Of a DNA stretch of 64,000 nt, positions 54,987 through 64,000 are shown piece by piece. The notes below the pieces were generated by a model. That model worked only from the letters and a program-made list of their open reading frames with translations. It was not told the DNA's origin and made no database searches. The position numbers and the translations under genes are program-made. The stretch's first letter is position 1, and the number at the start of each line of letters is the position of its first letter. This DNA is from Nostoc sp. NMS7 (GTDB lineage Bacteria > Cyanobacteriota > Cyanobacteriia > Cyanobacteriales > Nostocaceae): NCBI RefSeq assembly GCF_017115085.1, contig NZ_JABXKJ010000137.1, forward strand, positions 1-64,000. The letters run 5' to 3'.

Positions 54987-56012
54987 TCACTCTTTAGGAA
55001 GAGACCAGAGTTTGATGGTTTTGTCGGCACTGCTACTGGCTATCATGTTCCCATGCGGTCTGAAAACTACTGACCGCACGCCTCGCTCATGCCCGATCAA
55101 ACTCTCCAAGAGTTTGCCTTCAGGCAACCCCCATAACTTGATAGTGCTATCATTGCTACCACTCGCTAATCTCTTGCCATCGGGACTGAAAGCCACTGAC
55201 CACACAACTCCATCATGTCCAATTAGGGAGTGCAACAATTTACCAGTGGGCATTTGCCAGAGTTTGACTGTCCGATCAGCACTGCCACTCGCTAAAGTCC
55301 GTCCATCAGGGCTAAAAGTCACTGAGCGCACGGCTTGTGAATGAGCATTCAGAGTTTGTAGAACAGCACCATCCATGATTCGCCAAATTTTGAGTGTGCC
55401 ACTCTCATTGCCGCTAGCTAAGGTCTGCCCATCCGGACTAAAAGCAACAGTTCTTACCCACATTCCATCCAATAACTGATGGACTTGTACGCCAGTCTGC
55501 ATGTTCCAGATGCGGATGGTTTTGTCAGCACTACAACTAGCTAGCCACTTTCCGTTGGGGCTGATGGCAACGGCTTCTACATCATCTGTATGGCCATCTA
55601 GGGTCCGAAGCAGTTGCCCCGTCTCTAGATTCCAGAGTTTTATCCGGTTATCCCAACTGCCACTAGCGAGCAGCTTGCTATCTGGACTGATGGCAAGGCT
55701 TACCACTGCATCGCCGTGTCCTTCTAAAGTATAAAGTAAGGTGTTACTAGGCAGATCCCAAATTTTTATTTTTTTATCGTAACTGCCACTGGCGAGGAAG
55801 CGTCCATCAGGGCTGATTGCGATCGCGTAAACCCAAGTTGAATTTCCTTGGAGAGAACGTAAGGGTTTAGTAGTTGTAACAGAGATAGTAGCAACACTAG
55901 CATTTCGGAAGGAAGACAATAGGCTAGCACAACTGCTACTACCAACCAAGATCGTTAGGGTGCTGATTGCCAATGGTGCTGAAGATTTCCAGGTAATTTG
56001 TTTCGATCTCAT
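54987..56012 (-). CDS. Exported WD40-repeat protein
   Basis: The protein of 341 residues (start at the ATG giving MRSKQITWK) has a hydrophobic N-terminal segment ending ILVGSSSC, which could be a lipoprotein signal (weak lipobox) or a cleaved signal. Seven WD40 repeats follow (pattern ...SPDGRFLASGSYDKKIKIWDLPS), enough for one closed propeller. Unlike the STAND protein at 41-44 kb, it has no effector domain, so it is likely a protein-binding scaffold in the periplasm. It lies 78 bp after the haem membrane protein on the same strand. Confidence 0.85.
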   Translation of the reverse strand: MRSKQITWKSSAPLAISTLTILVGSSSCASLLSSFRNASVATISVTTTKPLRSLQGNSTWVYAIAISPDGRFLASGSYDKKIKIWDLPSNTLLYTLEGHGDAVVSLAISPDSKLLASGSWDNRIKLWNLETGQLLRTLDGHTDDVEAVAISPNGKWLASCSADKTIRIWNMQTGVQVHQLLDGMWVRTVAFSPDGQTLASGNESGTLKIWRIMDGAVLQTLNAHSQAVRSVTFSPDGRTLASGSADRTVKLWQMPTGKLLHSLIGHDGVVWSVAFSPDGKRLASGSNDSTIKLWGLPEGKLLESLIGHERGVRSVVFRPHGNMIASSSADKTIKLWSLPKE

Positions 56013-56089
56013 AACAGGACATTCCTTGTGCGAGTGGGAGAATAATCTGACTTGCACCCACTGCGTAATGGTGTCGGAGACTAGCGGTA

Positions 56090-56656
56090 CTATAGAGTAA
56101 TTTTTTCTGGAATTTGAGATGAGAACGCTTTTCCTTTCGCTTTTTGTTGTTTATTCCGATGTTCAATCCAGCGTCCCATCAGAAATAAAAGGGTTGTCGT
56201 GACAATCCCTACTAGCCCAATCGGGGTTAAATAGCTCCAATGCTCTAACATTTTGTCCCAAACGTGCCAAGTGAGCAGGAACATAGCTAAGTAAGTCAGC
56301 GTATGTAATCGCTTCCAATTTTTTTTCAGTCTTTTGACACTCCAGTCATTAGAAGTAATTGCCAATAGGGTAAAAATTATGAAGGTAGATATACCTTGGA
56401 TATAAATCCAATAGGTATTGGGATCTAAAAAATCAAGGTCTCTCTTTTTCACTAAGAGGAAAGCGTGAAGCAAAGCCAAGCAGAAAGCCAGAATACCGAT
56501 AAGTCGTCGGTATTTTAACAGCCATTTGGGAAGGTTGGCTTGTTTAGTTTGAGGAAAAATTATTCTGAGATTCGCGGGCATTAAGGTGAGAATATAAGCT
56601 CCTAAAGCTAGAAATCCCAGGCTGTTTTCTAAGGGTGCTGTATCGATTGCTGCCAT
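56090..56656 (-). CDS. Ferric-reductase-like haem membrane protein (MsrQ/YedZ type)
   Basis: From ATG 56656 (ribosome site ggagg) the 188-residue protein has about five or six membrane helices. Histidines suited to haem b binding occur in LLHAFLL, in KRLHTLTYL and in LTWHVWDK. The pattern fits the ferric-reductase-like transmembrane domain of MsrQ, which passes electrons to the periplasmic methionine sulfoxide reductase MsrP; no msrP is nearby. A charged C-terminal tail faces the cytoplasm. Confidence 0.8.
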   Translation of the reverse strand: MAAIDTAPLENSLGFLALGAYILTLMPANLRIIFPQTKQANLPKWLLKYRRLIGILAFCLALLHAFLLVKKRDLDFLDPNTYWIYIQGISTFIIFTLLAITSNDWSVKRLKKNWKRLHTLTYLAMFLLTWHVWDKMLEHWSYLTPIGLVGIVTTTLLFLMGRWIEHRNKQQKAKGKAFSSQIPEKITL

Positions 56657-56740
56657 GACCAATCCTCCTTAATTTTTCAATAAAAGCCCTTACAAAGGTA
56701 GGTATTTTTTATTTGGTCATTTTTTGACGATTCCAGCCGC

Positions 56741-57610
56741 TCAGGCGAGAACGGATTGCAGTCGTGATGTGAGAAATTGATCGATATAGTTTGCGATCGC
56801 ATCCCCATCCTCTTCTAGGGCAAAATGTCCGGTATCGAGTAGATGGAACTCAACGTCTTTCAAGTCACCCTGGTAGGGATAAGCACCGTCAGCAGGAAAG
56901 ATGTAGTCGTTCTTGCCCCAAACAATCAGGGTCGGAGGTTGATAGTTGCGGAAATACTCTTGCCATTGGGGATAGAGCGGTGGATTGGTGCCATAGCTAT
57001 ACAGCAGTGCCAGTTGAATTTCACCGTTGCCAGGGCGATCGAGGAAATGTTGATCGATAGTCCAGGTATCGGGGCTGATCGCTTCTAGATTGCGAACACC
57101 GTTGGTATATTGCCACTTCGTCGCTTCCAGGGTGACAAGATATTTGAGCTTTTCAGCATTCTCAGGCGATCGCTCTTGCCAGTATGCCTTAATTGGTTCC
57201 CAGAATTCGCGCAGACCTTCCTCGTAAGCATTGCCATTTTGAACAATCAGAGATTGCACGCGCTCTGGATATTTAGCGGCAATCCGATAGCCTATCGGTG
57301 CACCATAATCCATCACATAAAGGCTGTACTTTTTGAGATTGATCGCAGCAATGAATTTTTCCACAATCTCAGCCAAGCGATCAAACGTGTAATCAAATTC
57401 ATTTACAGTTGGCATCGAACTGTTGCCGTAGCCAGGGTAGTCAGGCGCAACAAGATGGAATTTATCAGCCAGGGCAGGTATGAGATTGCGGAACATATGA
57501 GAGGAAGTTGGAAAGCCGTGCAATAACAGAATCGTCGGATTATTACGAGAACCAGCTTCACGGTAGAAGATATCTAAACCATCGATCGAAACTGTGCGAT
57601 ATGTAGTCAT
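56741..57610 (-). CDS. Alpha/beta hydrolase (haloalkane dehalogenase/epoxide hydrolase-like)
   Basis: The 289-residue enzyme has HGFP at 31-34, the nucleophile Asp101 in VMDYGAP, a variable cap domain (about 125-215), WGKND with the acid, and His in [10 protein letters not shown]. The Asp nucleophile places it with dehalogenases and epoxide hydrolases; the substrate is unknown. It is the intact sister of the pseudogene at 54304-54913. The two share their first 97 codons almost fully, so the duplication is recent. An aaggag ribosome site precedes ATG 57610. Confidence 0.9.
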   Translation of the reverse strand: MTTYRTVSIDGLDIFYREAGSRNNPTILLLHGFPTSSHMFRNLIPALADKFHLVAPDYPGYGNSSMPTVNEFDYTFDRLAEIVEKFIAAINLKKYSLYVMDYGAPIGYRIAAKYPERVQSLIVQNGNAYEEGLREFWEPIKAYWQERSPENAEKLKYLVTLEATKWQYTNGVRNLEAISPDTWTIDQHFLDRPGNGEIQLALLYSYGTNPPLYPQWQEYFRNYQPPTLIVWGKNDYIFPADGAYPYQGDLKDVEFHLLDTGHFALEEDGDAIANYIDQFLTSRLQSVLA

Positions 57611-57667
57611 GGGATTACTCCTTGTAAGTGATAAAAGTCACATGATGGCGTTTTACGACAGGTTGAT

Positions 57668-58318
57668 CTATCTCACATCCTGACGACGGATCTGCTCCTG
57701 AAAGTAGTCCCGCCAGCTTTCGGGTAAGGCTTCAAGTTGAGCAGCACGATGCAGTAACTCTGGATTGTTTCGGTCACGAACATAAAGCTGAGTGATATCA
57801 GCAACAGTAATATTGTTGGTATCTCGACTCATCAACTCTAAAGTGTCTCCGACTCCAACTTCGCCCTCTTGCAAAACCCGAAAGTAAAATCCGGTGCGAC
57901 GACTGGCGAGAAATCGTTTCACCATATCCGATCGCCCAAAGCGAATCCCTAGTTTGTAGCAGGGTAAGCGCGGTTGAGTCACCATTAGTTCCACACTACC
58001 GATTTTGAAGCGATCGCCAATGTTCAATTCTTCTTCTCTCAATCCTGAGACTGTGAAATTTTCACCAAAGATACCAAGTGTTAACTCTGTGTCAGGCAAT
58101 TCGCTTCGCCAGTAATCATAATGCTCAAAAGGATAGACATATACGGCTTTGTCAACTCCGCCATGAACGGTGAGATCCGCTTGGCGATCGCCATCTAAAT
58201 TGAGTTCACGCACCATCACTCTCGAATTGACCGGCTCTTTGAAAATTCCAGTGCGGACGGGTTTTCCTTTCCAGGGCACTTCACGCGGCAAGCCAACATT
58301 AACAGAGATAAGCTTCAT
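57668..58318 (-). CDS. MOSC domain-containing protein
   Basis: ATG 58318 follows aaaggag and gives 216 residues. The MOSC domain has the family signature of VHGGVDKAVYVYPFEHYDYW (about 50-70), then GIFGENFTVSGL and QPRLPCYKLGIRF with the cysteine of the molybdenum-cofactor sulfur-transfer motif. Proteins of this YiiM-like type reduce N-hydroxylated compounds or bind Mo cofactor. It lies 19 bp after the SDR gene and is thus probably cotranscribed. Confidence 0.9.
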   Translation of the reverse strand: MKLISVNVGLPREVPWKGKPVRTGIFKEPVNSRVMVRELNLDGDRQADLTVHGGVDKAVYVYPFEHYDYWRSELPDTELTLGIFGENFTVSGLREEELNIGDRFKIGSVELMVTQPRLPCYKLGIRFGRSDMVKRFLASRRTGFYFRVLQEGEVGVGDTLELMSRDTNNITVADITQLYVRDRNNPELLHRAAQLEALPESWRDYFQEQIRRQDVR

Positions 58319-58337
58319 TTTTAACTCCTTTTGGATT

Positions 58338-59087
58338 TCAAATCTGTGCCATACCGCCATCGACAAACAACTCAATGCCGTTCACAAAGCTGCTGTCATC
58401 TGAAGCGAGAAAGACAACGGCTTTGGCAATCTCATCGGGTTTGCCGACTCGTCCCAGTGGGATGGTGCTGGCTTGGCTGTCCACGAATTCTTGCAACTGC
58501 TGGTCATTCAGTCCCAAATGATCGTAACCAGGAGTCGGAACCACACCAGGGCTAATGGCATTCACTCGGATCTTGCGTTCTCTGAGGTCGAGTATCCAAT
58601 TCCGAGCAAATGATCTCACGGCGGCTTTAGTAGCGCTGTAAACACTGAATGCTGGCGTACCTTTTATAGAAGTAATCGAAGCATTCAGGATAATAGAAGC
58701 GCCATCTGGCAACAGTGGCAGTGCCTTTTGTACAGTGAACAGCAAACCTTTGACATTTATGTTGAATGTTTTGTCAAAGTGTTCCTCAGTGATTGCTCCA
58801 AGTGGGGCAATTTGTCCACCGCCAGCATTAGCGAAGATGATATCGAGGTGTCCTTGTTCTTGCTTAATGGTGGCAAACAGACGATCCAGGTCTGCCAGAT
58901 TAGAAACATCGCTCTGCACAGCCGTAACATTTTTACCAATGGCTTCTACAGCAGCATCCAGTTCGACTTGGCGACGACCCGTGATGTAGACATAAGCACC
59001 TTCAGCAACAAACTGTTTGGCTGTGGCAAGACCGATACCACTGTTGCCACCCGTGACAAGGGCGATTTTTCCTTCTAGTTTTCTCAT
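58338..59087 (-). CDS. SDR family oxidoreductase
   Basis: The 249-residue classical SDR has TGGNSGIG (12-19), ANAG (86-89) and Tyr150/Lys154 (YSATK), with the C-terminal ELFVDGG. It reduces or oxidises small carbonyl/alcohol substrates with NAD(P)H; specificity is unknown. Its N-terminus [14 protein letters not shown] is almost the same as that of the mini-SDR scar at 49865-49945, which suggests repeated SDR duplications in this region. The MOSC gene follows at 19 bp. Confidence 0.92.
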   Translation of the reverse strand: MRKLEGKIALVTGGNSGIGLATAKQFVAEGAYVYITGRRQVELDAAVEAIGKNVTAVQSDVSNLADLDRLFATIKQEQGHLDIIFANAGGGQIAPLGAITEEHFDKTFNINVKGLLFTVQKALPLLPDGASIILNASITSIKGTPAFSVYSATKAAVRSFARNWILDLRERKIRVNAISPGVVPTPGYDHLGLNDQQLQEFVDSQASTIPLGRVGKPDEIAKAVVFLASDDSSFVNGIELFVDGGMAQI

Positions 59088-59172
59088 TATGCTAATCCTT
59101 TGATTGTTGGGTTTAAAGCGGTCAGTTACTAATGGAGAGTGGAGTCAGGAGGAAGAATAGTCAGCTTAATCT

Positions 59173-59604
59173 CTAAGGGATATCTCCGGGCGCACCCAGA
59201 GTTTCGTCGCCAATTTCGCTAGAGACGCGCATGAATAATGCCAAGTCAGTTTTCTCATTCTCGTTTAGCGTCCCTGTTGCTTCTATTAGTTGAGCAAAGG
59301 CACTAGGCGCAGCAACAACCAACCCGCGAGCTGGTTTATCGCTAAGTGCGGCGACTACATGGATGGTGTTAGGGGGGATGAAGAAGCTTTCACCAACGCC
59401 TAGCACAACCTTGTTCTCACCTGCCCAGACAGTAAACTCTCCTTCCAGCACATAAAGTTGTTCGGAATAGCGTGTATGGCGATGGGGTGGAGTCTGTGTA
59501 CCAGGAGTGAAATAGCCCTCAATCAGGTCGTATTTACCGTCAGTCGTGGTGTGATCGGCGAGGATAGTGAGGCGAGAACCAAGAAGCCAGAATGATTTTG
59601 TCAT
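59173..59604 (-). CDS. Cupin domain protein
   Basis: The 143-residue protein is a single small beta-barrel. Likely metal ligands are His41 and His43 (PPHRHTRYSEQ), Glu48 and His82 (PPNTIH), the standard cupin set. Family members include dioxygenases, isomerases and sugar-binding proteins; the substrate is not predictable. The C-terminal 50 residues are helical. It stands 85 bp downstream of the SDR-MOSC unit's start region in a row of minus-strand genes. Confidence 0.88.
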   Translation of the reverse strand: MTKSFWLLGSRLTILADHTTTDGKYDLIEGYFTPGTQTPPHRHTRYSEQLYVLEGEFTVWAGENKVVLGVGESFFIPPNTIHVVAALSDKPARGLVVAAPSAFAQLIEATGTLNENEKTDLALFMRVSSEIGDETLGAPGDIP

Positions 59605-59681
59605 GGAATAGATGCTTCTAATGAATTGTGTTACGAATGCTCAAGTTTGCGGTTCAGATAAGGCAGGCGTTCATGCCGTTT

Positions 59682-59838
59682 TTAGATAGACAAGTGTGAC
59701 AAATTTTTAACATTAAGCTTGTTGGGAAGACTTTGCGAGGTACGCTCCGCTTTAATTAAATCTGCTGCCTTCTCAGCAATCATGATAGTGGGTACGTTCG
59801 TATTTCCCGTGGTGCTCGTGAGCATGATGGACGAAAGG
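59682..59838 (-). pseudogene. C-terminal remnant of a GMC oxidoreductase
   Basis: The minus frame reads SSIMLTSTTGNTNVPTIMIAEKAADLIKAERT, then SLPNKLNVKNLSHLSI and a stop, aligning with the last 45 residues of the intact GMC gene at 60915-62489. Upstream sequence no longer matches. It is the third GMC trace in 5 kb. Confidence 0.75.
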
Positions 59839-59900
59839 CTGGCAGGCTTACGATCGGCAATTCGTTCATCAACAGCGTGAAGCTCACTGTTACTGCCAGG

Positions 59901-60812
59901 TCAAGGGAGCAGGCGCAACGATTCATTCCAGAGCCGATCGGCATTGTCTGGGTTCAGGGCGTAGGGGGCAACTCCGCTCATATAGCCGTTCCCGTTGGTG
60001 ACGAGAGTGGCTTCATTGCAGTCCTCGAAATAGCGTCCGCCAACGCCCTTTAGTAGCAAAGAGGTTGCCAACAGAACGGAAGTTGCCGCACCCTGCGCTA
60101 TTGTCTTCTGCCGCTCAGGTGGGGTTCTAAGACCGCCCGTATGACGCTGGAGGTTGGTTGCGATCGCCCCGGGCATCAGGGCATTAGCGGTAATGCCATC
60201 CTTGAACCAGCGCGCAGTAGCACCGACAGCAAAGAGGATGCTTGCGGTCTTGGATTGTCCATACGCCAACCACGGATCATAAGGACGGAACATGAAGTGA
60301 ATATCATCGAACACAATGGGCGACATCAGGTGCCCGCTAGAACTAACGGACACGATACGGGCGGCACCCTCTGCAGCGAGAGCGTGGTGTAGTCCGAGCG
60401 CTAGGGCAAAGTGTCCGAGATAGTTAGTGGCAAATTGCATCTCCCAGTCTTCGGGTGTGCGCTGTTCGGGCAGTGCCATTACCCCTGCATTATTAACGAG
60501 GATGTGCAGCGGCTCACGCCAGGCAGCAATGAACTTGGCAATTGAGTTGCGATCGCTTAAATCAAGCGGAGCAACATGAATATTCCGGTTCCCAGTAGTA
60601 GCCATAATGTCAGCCGCGACTTGCGCTCCAGCATCAGTATTACGCACAGCTAGTGTGACGATCGCTCCAGTTTGAGCCAGTGCCCGCGCCGTTTCTACGC
60701 CGATGCCCGATGCGGCTCCCGTAACGATCGCCCGCTTGCCGGAAAGATCAATTCCTTCTACGACCTCGGCGGCGGTGGAATGTCGTCCGAATGGTGTTGT
60801 AATCAGTGCCAT
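59901..60812 (-). CDS. SDR family oxidoreductase (retinol-dehydrogenase-like, 303 aa)
   Basis: An extended SDR with TGAASGIG at 31-38, NNAGVMA (about 106-112), a catalytic YGQSK (about 187-191) and a 75-residue C-terminus, similar in length to retinol/protochlorophyllide-like SDRs, though substrate determinants are not clear. It sits between the GMC tail remnant and the intact GMC gene, as if inserted into a former GMC tandem. GC content is high. The ribosome site is weak (aagg). Confidence 0.9.
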   Translation of the reverse strand: MALITTPFGRHSTAAEVVEGIDLSGKRAIVTGAASGIGVETARALAQTGAIVTLAVRNTDAGAQVAADIMATTGNRNIHVAPLDLSDRNSIAKFIAAWREPLHILVNNAGVMALPEQRTPEDWEMQFATNYLGHFALALGLHHALAAEGAARIVSVSSSGHLMSPIVFDDIHFMFRPYDPWLAYGQSKTASILFAVGATARWFKDGITANALMPGAIATNLQRHTGGLRTPPERQKTIAQGAATSVLLATSLLLKGVGGRYFEDCNEATLVTNGNGYMSGVAPYALNPDNADRLWNESLRLLP

Positions 60813-60914
60813 TGTGTATTCCTTTACAGAGATCGAGTGTTCTTGCCTAACATCGACCGATAAACGCTCAACAGGTATGATAATCTGAGATTGATCAAAG
60901 ACGATCGCCCGTTT

Positions 60915-62489
60915 CTAAATAGATGAATACGCCGGATTTTGGACGTTAGATTTGCTGAGAACCGTTCGTGCTGTGCGACCTGCTTTAATTAAATCCGCTG
61001 CCTTCTCACCAATCATGATGGTGGGTGCGTTCGTATTTCCGGTCGTGATGGTGGGCATGATGGAGGCATCAACAACTCGCAATCCCTCAATTCCATGTAC
61101 CCGTAGTTCAGGATCGACCACCGCCATTGGATCAGTACCCATTTTGCAGGTGCCAACCGGATGCCACACTGTGCTGCAATTGTTGCGGATATAAGCAACG
61201 AGTGCTTCATCACTCTGAACCTCAGCACCCGGAGCAATTTCTGCCCCCCGAAACTCATCAAAATGACTCATGTGAAACAATTGGCGTGCTAGTTTAATTG
61301 CAGCGACTAACTTTTGCACATCGGCTTCACTTTGCAGATAGTTCATCCGAATCATGGGGGTGTCTTGCGGATCAGATGAGCGCAAACTCACACTGCCACG
61401 ATTTTGCAGACGGGTCAAAGAGACAACATCCGTGAACCCAAAAGCAGCAGCAGGATAGCCAAGCGGCAAGAACTGGACAGGAGCGAAGAAAAACTGTAAA
61501 TCAGATGCAATCTCTGAGTTGCCTTCGCTATGTAAGTACAGTCCAGCTTCTCCGATACTACTCGTGCTAGCAAAGTGTAGATCCTGAATTGACTGATAGA
61601 CCACAGGAACCAGAATGTGATCTTGCAGGTTTTGACCCACTCCCTGCAAATCTAATACGATAGAAATCCCCAATGCCTGTAACTGTGAGGCATTGCCAAT
61701 CCCGGATAGCATTAGAAGCTTAGGCGAATCGAATGCACCCGCACTTAAAATGACTTCCTTGTTGACTCCAACTTGGTGCAGCATTCCCTTGTGTAGATAT
61801 TCCACGCCAACAGCGCGAGTACCCTCAAACAACAATCGAGTCACCAACACCCCAGTTGTAACGGTCAAATTAGGACGCTGGAGAATGGGCAAAAGGAAAG
61901 CAGCCGCAGCACTGTGCCGTTTACCGTCCTTGATAGTGTGTTGATAAAATCCTGCTCCTTCCTGCTGCTTGGCGTTGAAATCAGGATTGTAGTCATAGCC
62001 TGCTGCAACACACGCCTCTACAAATCGGTGAGAAATCGGAGCAGGCGCAATCAGATCGCTCACGCTCAACGCTCCATCTACACTGTGATAGGCATCAGCA
62101 CCGCGCTGCTGGTGCTCGGATTTCTTGAAATAGGGCAAGACATCCTCGTAACTCCAACCGGGATTTCCTAATTCCTGCCAGCGATCGTAATCGTGAGGAT
62201 TGCCTCGAACATAGAGCATGAAATTAATCGAACTGCTGTCCCCTACGACTTTGCCACGGGAACAAAGGATCTTGCGGTTGTTCAGATACGGTTCTGGTTC
62301 GGAGAAATAGCCCCAGTCCACTTCAGTGCCAATTAGATTGACGCATTCTGCTGGGATTTGGATTTCCGGTTTCGTCGCTGGATTGCCCGCTTCAAGCAAC
62401 AGTACAGTGATTTCTGGGTCTTCTGTGAGACGATTGGCGACTACGCAGCCTGCTGACCCTGCACCAATTACAATGTAGTCATATTGCAT
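60915..62489 (-). CDS. GMC family oxidoreductase (choline dehydrogenase-like)
   Basis: This 524-residue FAD enzyme oxidises alcohols (choline, glucose or aliphatic alcohols in the family). The FAD motif VIGAGSAGC is at 7-15. The GMC signatures are VVGDSSSINFMLYVRGNPHDYD (near 80-100) and LSAGAFDSPKLLMLSGIG (near 255-272), and the active-site His lies in STVWHPVGTCKMG. ATG 62489 follows aaggaga; an upstream ATG at 62516 is less likely. It is a close paralogue of the partial gene at its 5' side. Confidence 0.93.
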   Translation of the reverse strand: MQYDYIVIGAGSAGCVVANRLTEDPEITVLLLEAGNPATKPEIQIPAECVNLIGTEVDWGYFSEPEPYLNNRKILCSRGKVVGDSSSINFMLYVRGNPHDYDRWQELGNPGWSYEDVLPYFKKSEHQQRGADAYHSVDGALSVSDLIAPAPISHRFVEACVAAGYDYNPDFNAKQQEGAGFYQHTIKDGKRHSAAAAFLLPILQRPNLTVTTGVLVTRLLFEGTRAVGVEYLHKGMLHQVGVNKEVILSAGAFDSPKLLMLSGIGNASQLQALGISIVLDLQGVGQNLQDHILVPVVYQSIQDLHFASTSSIGEAGLYLHSEGNSEIASDLQFFFAPVQFLPLGYPAAAFGFTDVVSLTRLQNRGSVSLRSSDPQDTPMIRMNYLQSEADVQKLVAAIKLARQLFHMSHFDEFRGAEIAPGAEVQSDEALVAYIRNNCSTVWHPVGTCKMGTDPMAVVDPELRVHGIEGLRVVDASIMPTITTGNTNAPTIMIGEKAADLIKAGRTARTVLSKSNVQNPAYSSI

Positions 62490-62551
62490 CACGAAACTCT
62501 CCTTTGCTGTCTGCAACGAATTGATGGAACTAGGGATGGACAGAAGTAGCC

Positions 62552-62680
62552 CTACTTTCCTGCGTAGAAATAGTCCGGCTTGATCTTGCTCTTCAGACGA
62601 TCACGTATCTCGATAGAGAAACAGAGTACGGCACTGAGGGGGCGATGATGAATTGCAATATGGACAATCAGACCGTCCGG
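62552..62680 (-). pseudogene. C-terminal remnant of a SnoaL/NTF2-like gene
   Basis: The minus frame reads PDGLIVHIAIHHRPLSAVL...RDRLKSKI and stops at 62552. The RPLSA pattern after a GLI-strand is the usual end of SnoaL/ketosteroid-isomerase-like proteins. The fragment overlaps, in another frame, the end of the partial GMC gene, showing that this gene's 3' end was joined to foreign sequence. Confidence 0.45.
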
Positions 62681-64000
62681 GTTCTTGGTGAGGATTGTGA
62701 CGCCAGATAAGAGCTGACCGCCGAACGCTTGCGCCTCTCCGCTTTAATTAAATCTGCTGCTTTCTCACCAATCATCATGGTCGGTGCGTTCGTATTTCCC
62801 GTGGTGATTGTTGGCATGATGGAGGCATCAACAACTCGCAATCCCTCAACCCCATGTACCCGCAACTTAGGGTCTACCACTGCCATTGAGTCAATGCCCA
62901 TTTTGCAAGTGCCAACCGGATGCCATACAGTGCTGCAAGTATCCCGAATGTAAGCTTCGAGTGCTGCATCACTCTGAACGTGGGAACCCGGAGCAATTTC
63001 TTTGCCACGAAACTCATCAAAGGCACTGGTTTGAAACAATTGGCGCATTAATTTAATTCCCTCAACCAGCTTCTGCACATCGGCTTGACTTTGTAGATAA
63101 TTCATCCGAATGGTTGGTGGATCGTTGAGATTAGATGAACGCAAACCGACACTGCCAATATTTTGCAGATGGGTCAAATCGACTGCACCCGTAAATCCAA
63201 ATGCCGCTGGAGCATAGCCAGGGGGTAAGAGCTGAATGGAACCGAATAGAAACTGTAAATCGGGTGCAACCGCTGAATTCCACTTGCTATGCAAAAATAA
63301 TCCAACTTCCCCGATACTACTGGTGCTGGCAAAGTGTAAATCCTGAGTTGCTTGGTATACCACAGGAGAGAAAATGTGGTCTTGCAGGTTTTGCCCAACA
63401 CCTGGCAGATCGACGACAACAGAAATCCCTAATGTTTGTAAGTGTGCTGCATCCCCAATGCCGGATAGCATTAGCAGCTTAGGCGAATCGAACGCGCCCG
63501 CACTTAAAATCACTTCCCGCTCAACCCTGACTTGGTGCAGCATTCCCTCGTGCAGATATTCCACCCCAACGGTGCAGGTTCCCTCAAACAACAATCGAGT
63601 CACCAATGCCCCAGTCGTTATGGTCAAATTGCGACGCTGGAGAATGGGCACAAGGAACGCAGCAGCAGCACTGTGCCGTTTACCCTCCTTAATGGTGTGC
63701 TGATAGAGTCCGGCTCCTTCCTGCTGCGTACCGTTGAAATCAGGATTGTAGTCAAATCCCATTGCCACACATGCCTCTACAAATCGTTGAGAAGTTGCAG
63801 TAGGCGCAATGGGATCGGTAACGCTCAACTCCCCATCAACTCCGTGGTAGGCGGAGGCACCGCGTTGCTGGTGTTCAGATTTCTTGAAATAAGGCAAGAT
63901 ATCCTGGTAACTCCAACCGGGATTTCCCAACTCCTGCCAGTGGTCATAATCGTGATGATTGCCTCGGACATACATCATGAAATTAATCGAACTGCTGCCT
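62668..64000 (-). CDS. GMC family oxidoreductase, partial (5' end off the window)
   Basis: The visible 440 or so residues match the neighbouring GMC enzyme from SSSINFMMYVRGNHHDYDHW onward, including LSAGAFDSPKLLMLSGIG and the active-site STVWHPVGTCKMG. Coding continues past position 63978 to the window edge, so the N-terminal FAD motif lies outside. The last 25 residues (after KAADLIKAE) differ from the paralogue and are encoded by sequence joined to a SnoaL-like remnant. The enzyme is probably still complete in its catalytic part. This is a tandem duplicate. Confidence 0.9.
   Translation of the reverse strand, partial: GSSSINFMMYVRGNHHDYDHWQELGNPGWSYQDILPYFKKSEHQQRGASAYHGVDGELSVTDPIAPTATSQRFVEACVAMGFDYNPDFNGTQQEGAGLYQHTIKEGKRHSAAAAFLVPILQRRNLTITTGALVTRLLFEGTCTVGVEYLHEGMLHQVRVEREVILSAGAFDSPKLLMLSGIGDAAHLQTLGISVVVDLPGVGQNLQDHIFSPVVYQATQDLHFASTSSIGEVGLFLHSKWNSAVAPDLQFLFGSIQLLPPGYAPAAFGFTGAVDLTHLQNIGSVGLRSSNLNDPPTIRMNYLQSQADVQKLVEGIKLMRQLFQTSAFDEFRGKEIAPGSHVQSDAALEAYIRDTCSTVWHPVGTCKMGIDSMAVVDPKLRVHGVEGLRVVDASIMPTITTGNTNAPTMMIGEKAADLIKAERRKRSAVSSYLASQSSPRTRTV

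Overview
The window looks like chromosomal or large-plasmid DNA of a filamentous cyanobacterium close to Nostoc/Anabaena. The HIP1 octamer (gcgatcgc) is very frequent. Short palindromic repeats are dispersed between and even inside genes. Several families present are enriched in such organisms: DUF928, DUF1822, CHASE2, CHAT, STAND-WD40 proteins, and FHA-type exoproteins with C39-type export. No rRNA, tRNA or CRISPR array was recognised.

Layout. (1) 1-4.8 kb: an antitoxin-like HTH protein, a PIN-like protein and uvrA. (2) 5.1-11.7 kb: a small secretion locus. It has a decayed beta/gamma-crystallin gene, an AraC-family regulator, two double-glycine-leader precursors (one with an unknown 101-residue core, one with a two-motif calcium-type beta/gamma-crystallin core), a C39-peptidase ABC exporter and its HlyD adaptor. 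The two precursors share a 17-bp leader motif, and a 27-bp exact repeat precedes both the regulator and the crystallin precursor. (3) 11.8-26.8 kb: a surface/signalling locus. On + lie two large repeat-rich two-partner-secretion exoproteins with a TPR-CHAT caspase-like protein between them. Convergent on - is a four-gene operon: sigma-like factor, DUF1822, CHAT-CHASE2, DUF928. No TpsB pore gene is in the window.

(4) 27.4-27.9 kb: an acidic protein of six perfect 19-residue repeats with a D-G-x-R-P core, flanked by 80-bp direct repeats. (5) 28.3-33.1 kb: three LLM flavin-dependent monooxygenases and a ferritin-like protein, suggesting oxidation of organosulfur or similar compounds. (6) 33.1-40.4 kb: a small Cys-motif protein, MarC, a hypothetical, an Hsp20, a frameshifted alpha/beta hydrolase, an exported methyltransferase, and a transaldolase homologue lacking the Schiff-base lysine. 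(7) 40.4-44.1 kb: a STAND NTPase with WD40 repeats, split by a frameshift.

(8) 44.4-64 kb: an accessory region of single-gene oxidoreductases and hydrolases: SDRs, LDH, an RclA-like flavoprotein, isochorismatase, esterase, dehalogenase-like hydrolases, MOSC, cupin and GMC oxidoreductases. It is littered with remnants: mini-SDRs, a GMC tail, a hydrolase with an internal deletion, a transposase tail and two MITE-like elements. Many of its genes have a higher-GC, proteobacteria-like feel than the surrounding DNA. I infer a region of repeated acquisition, duplication and deletion. The last gene runs off the right edge.
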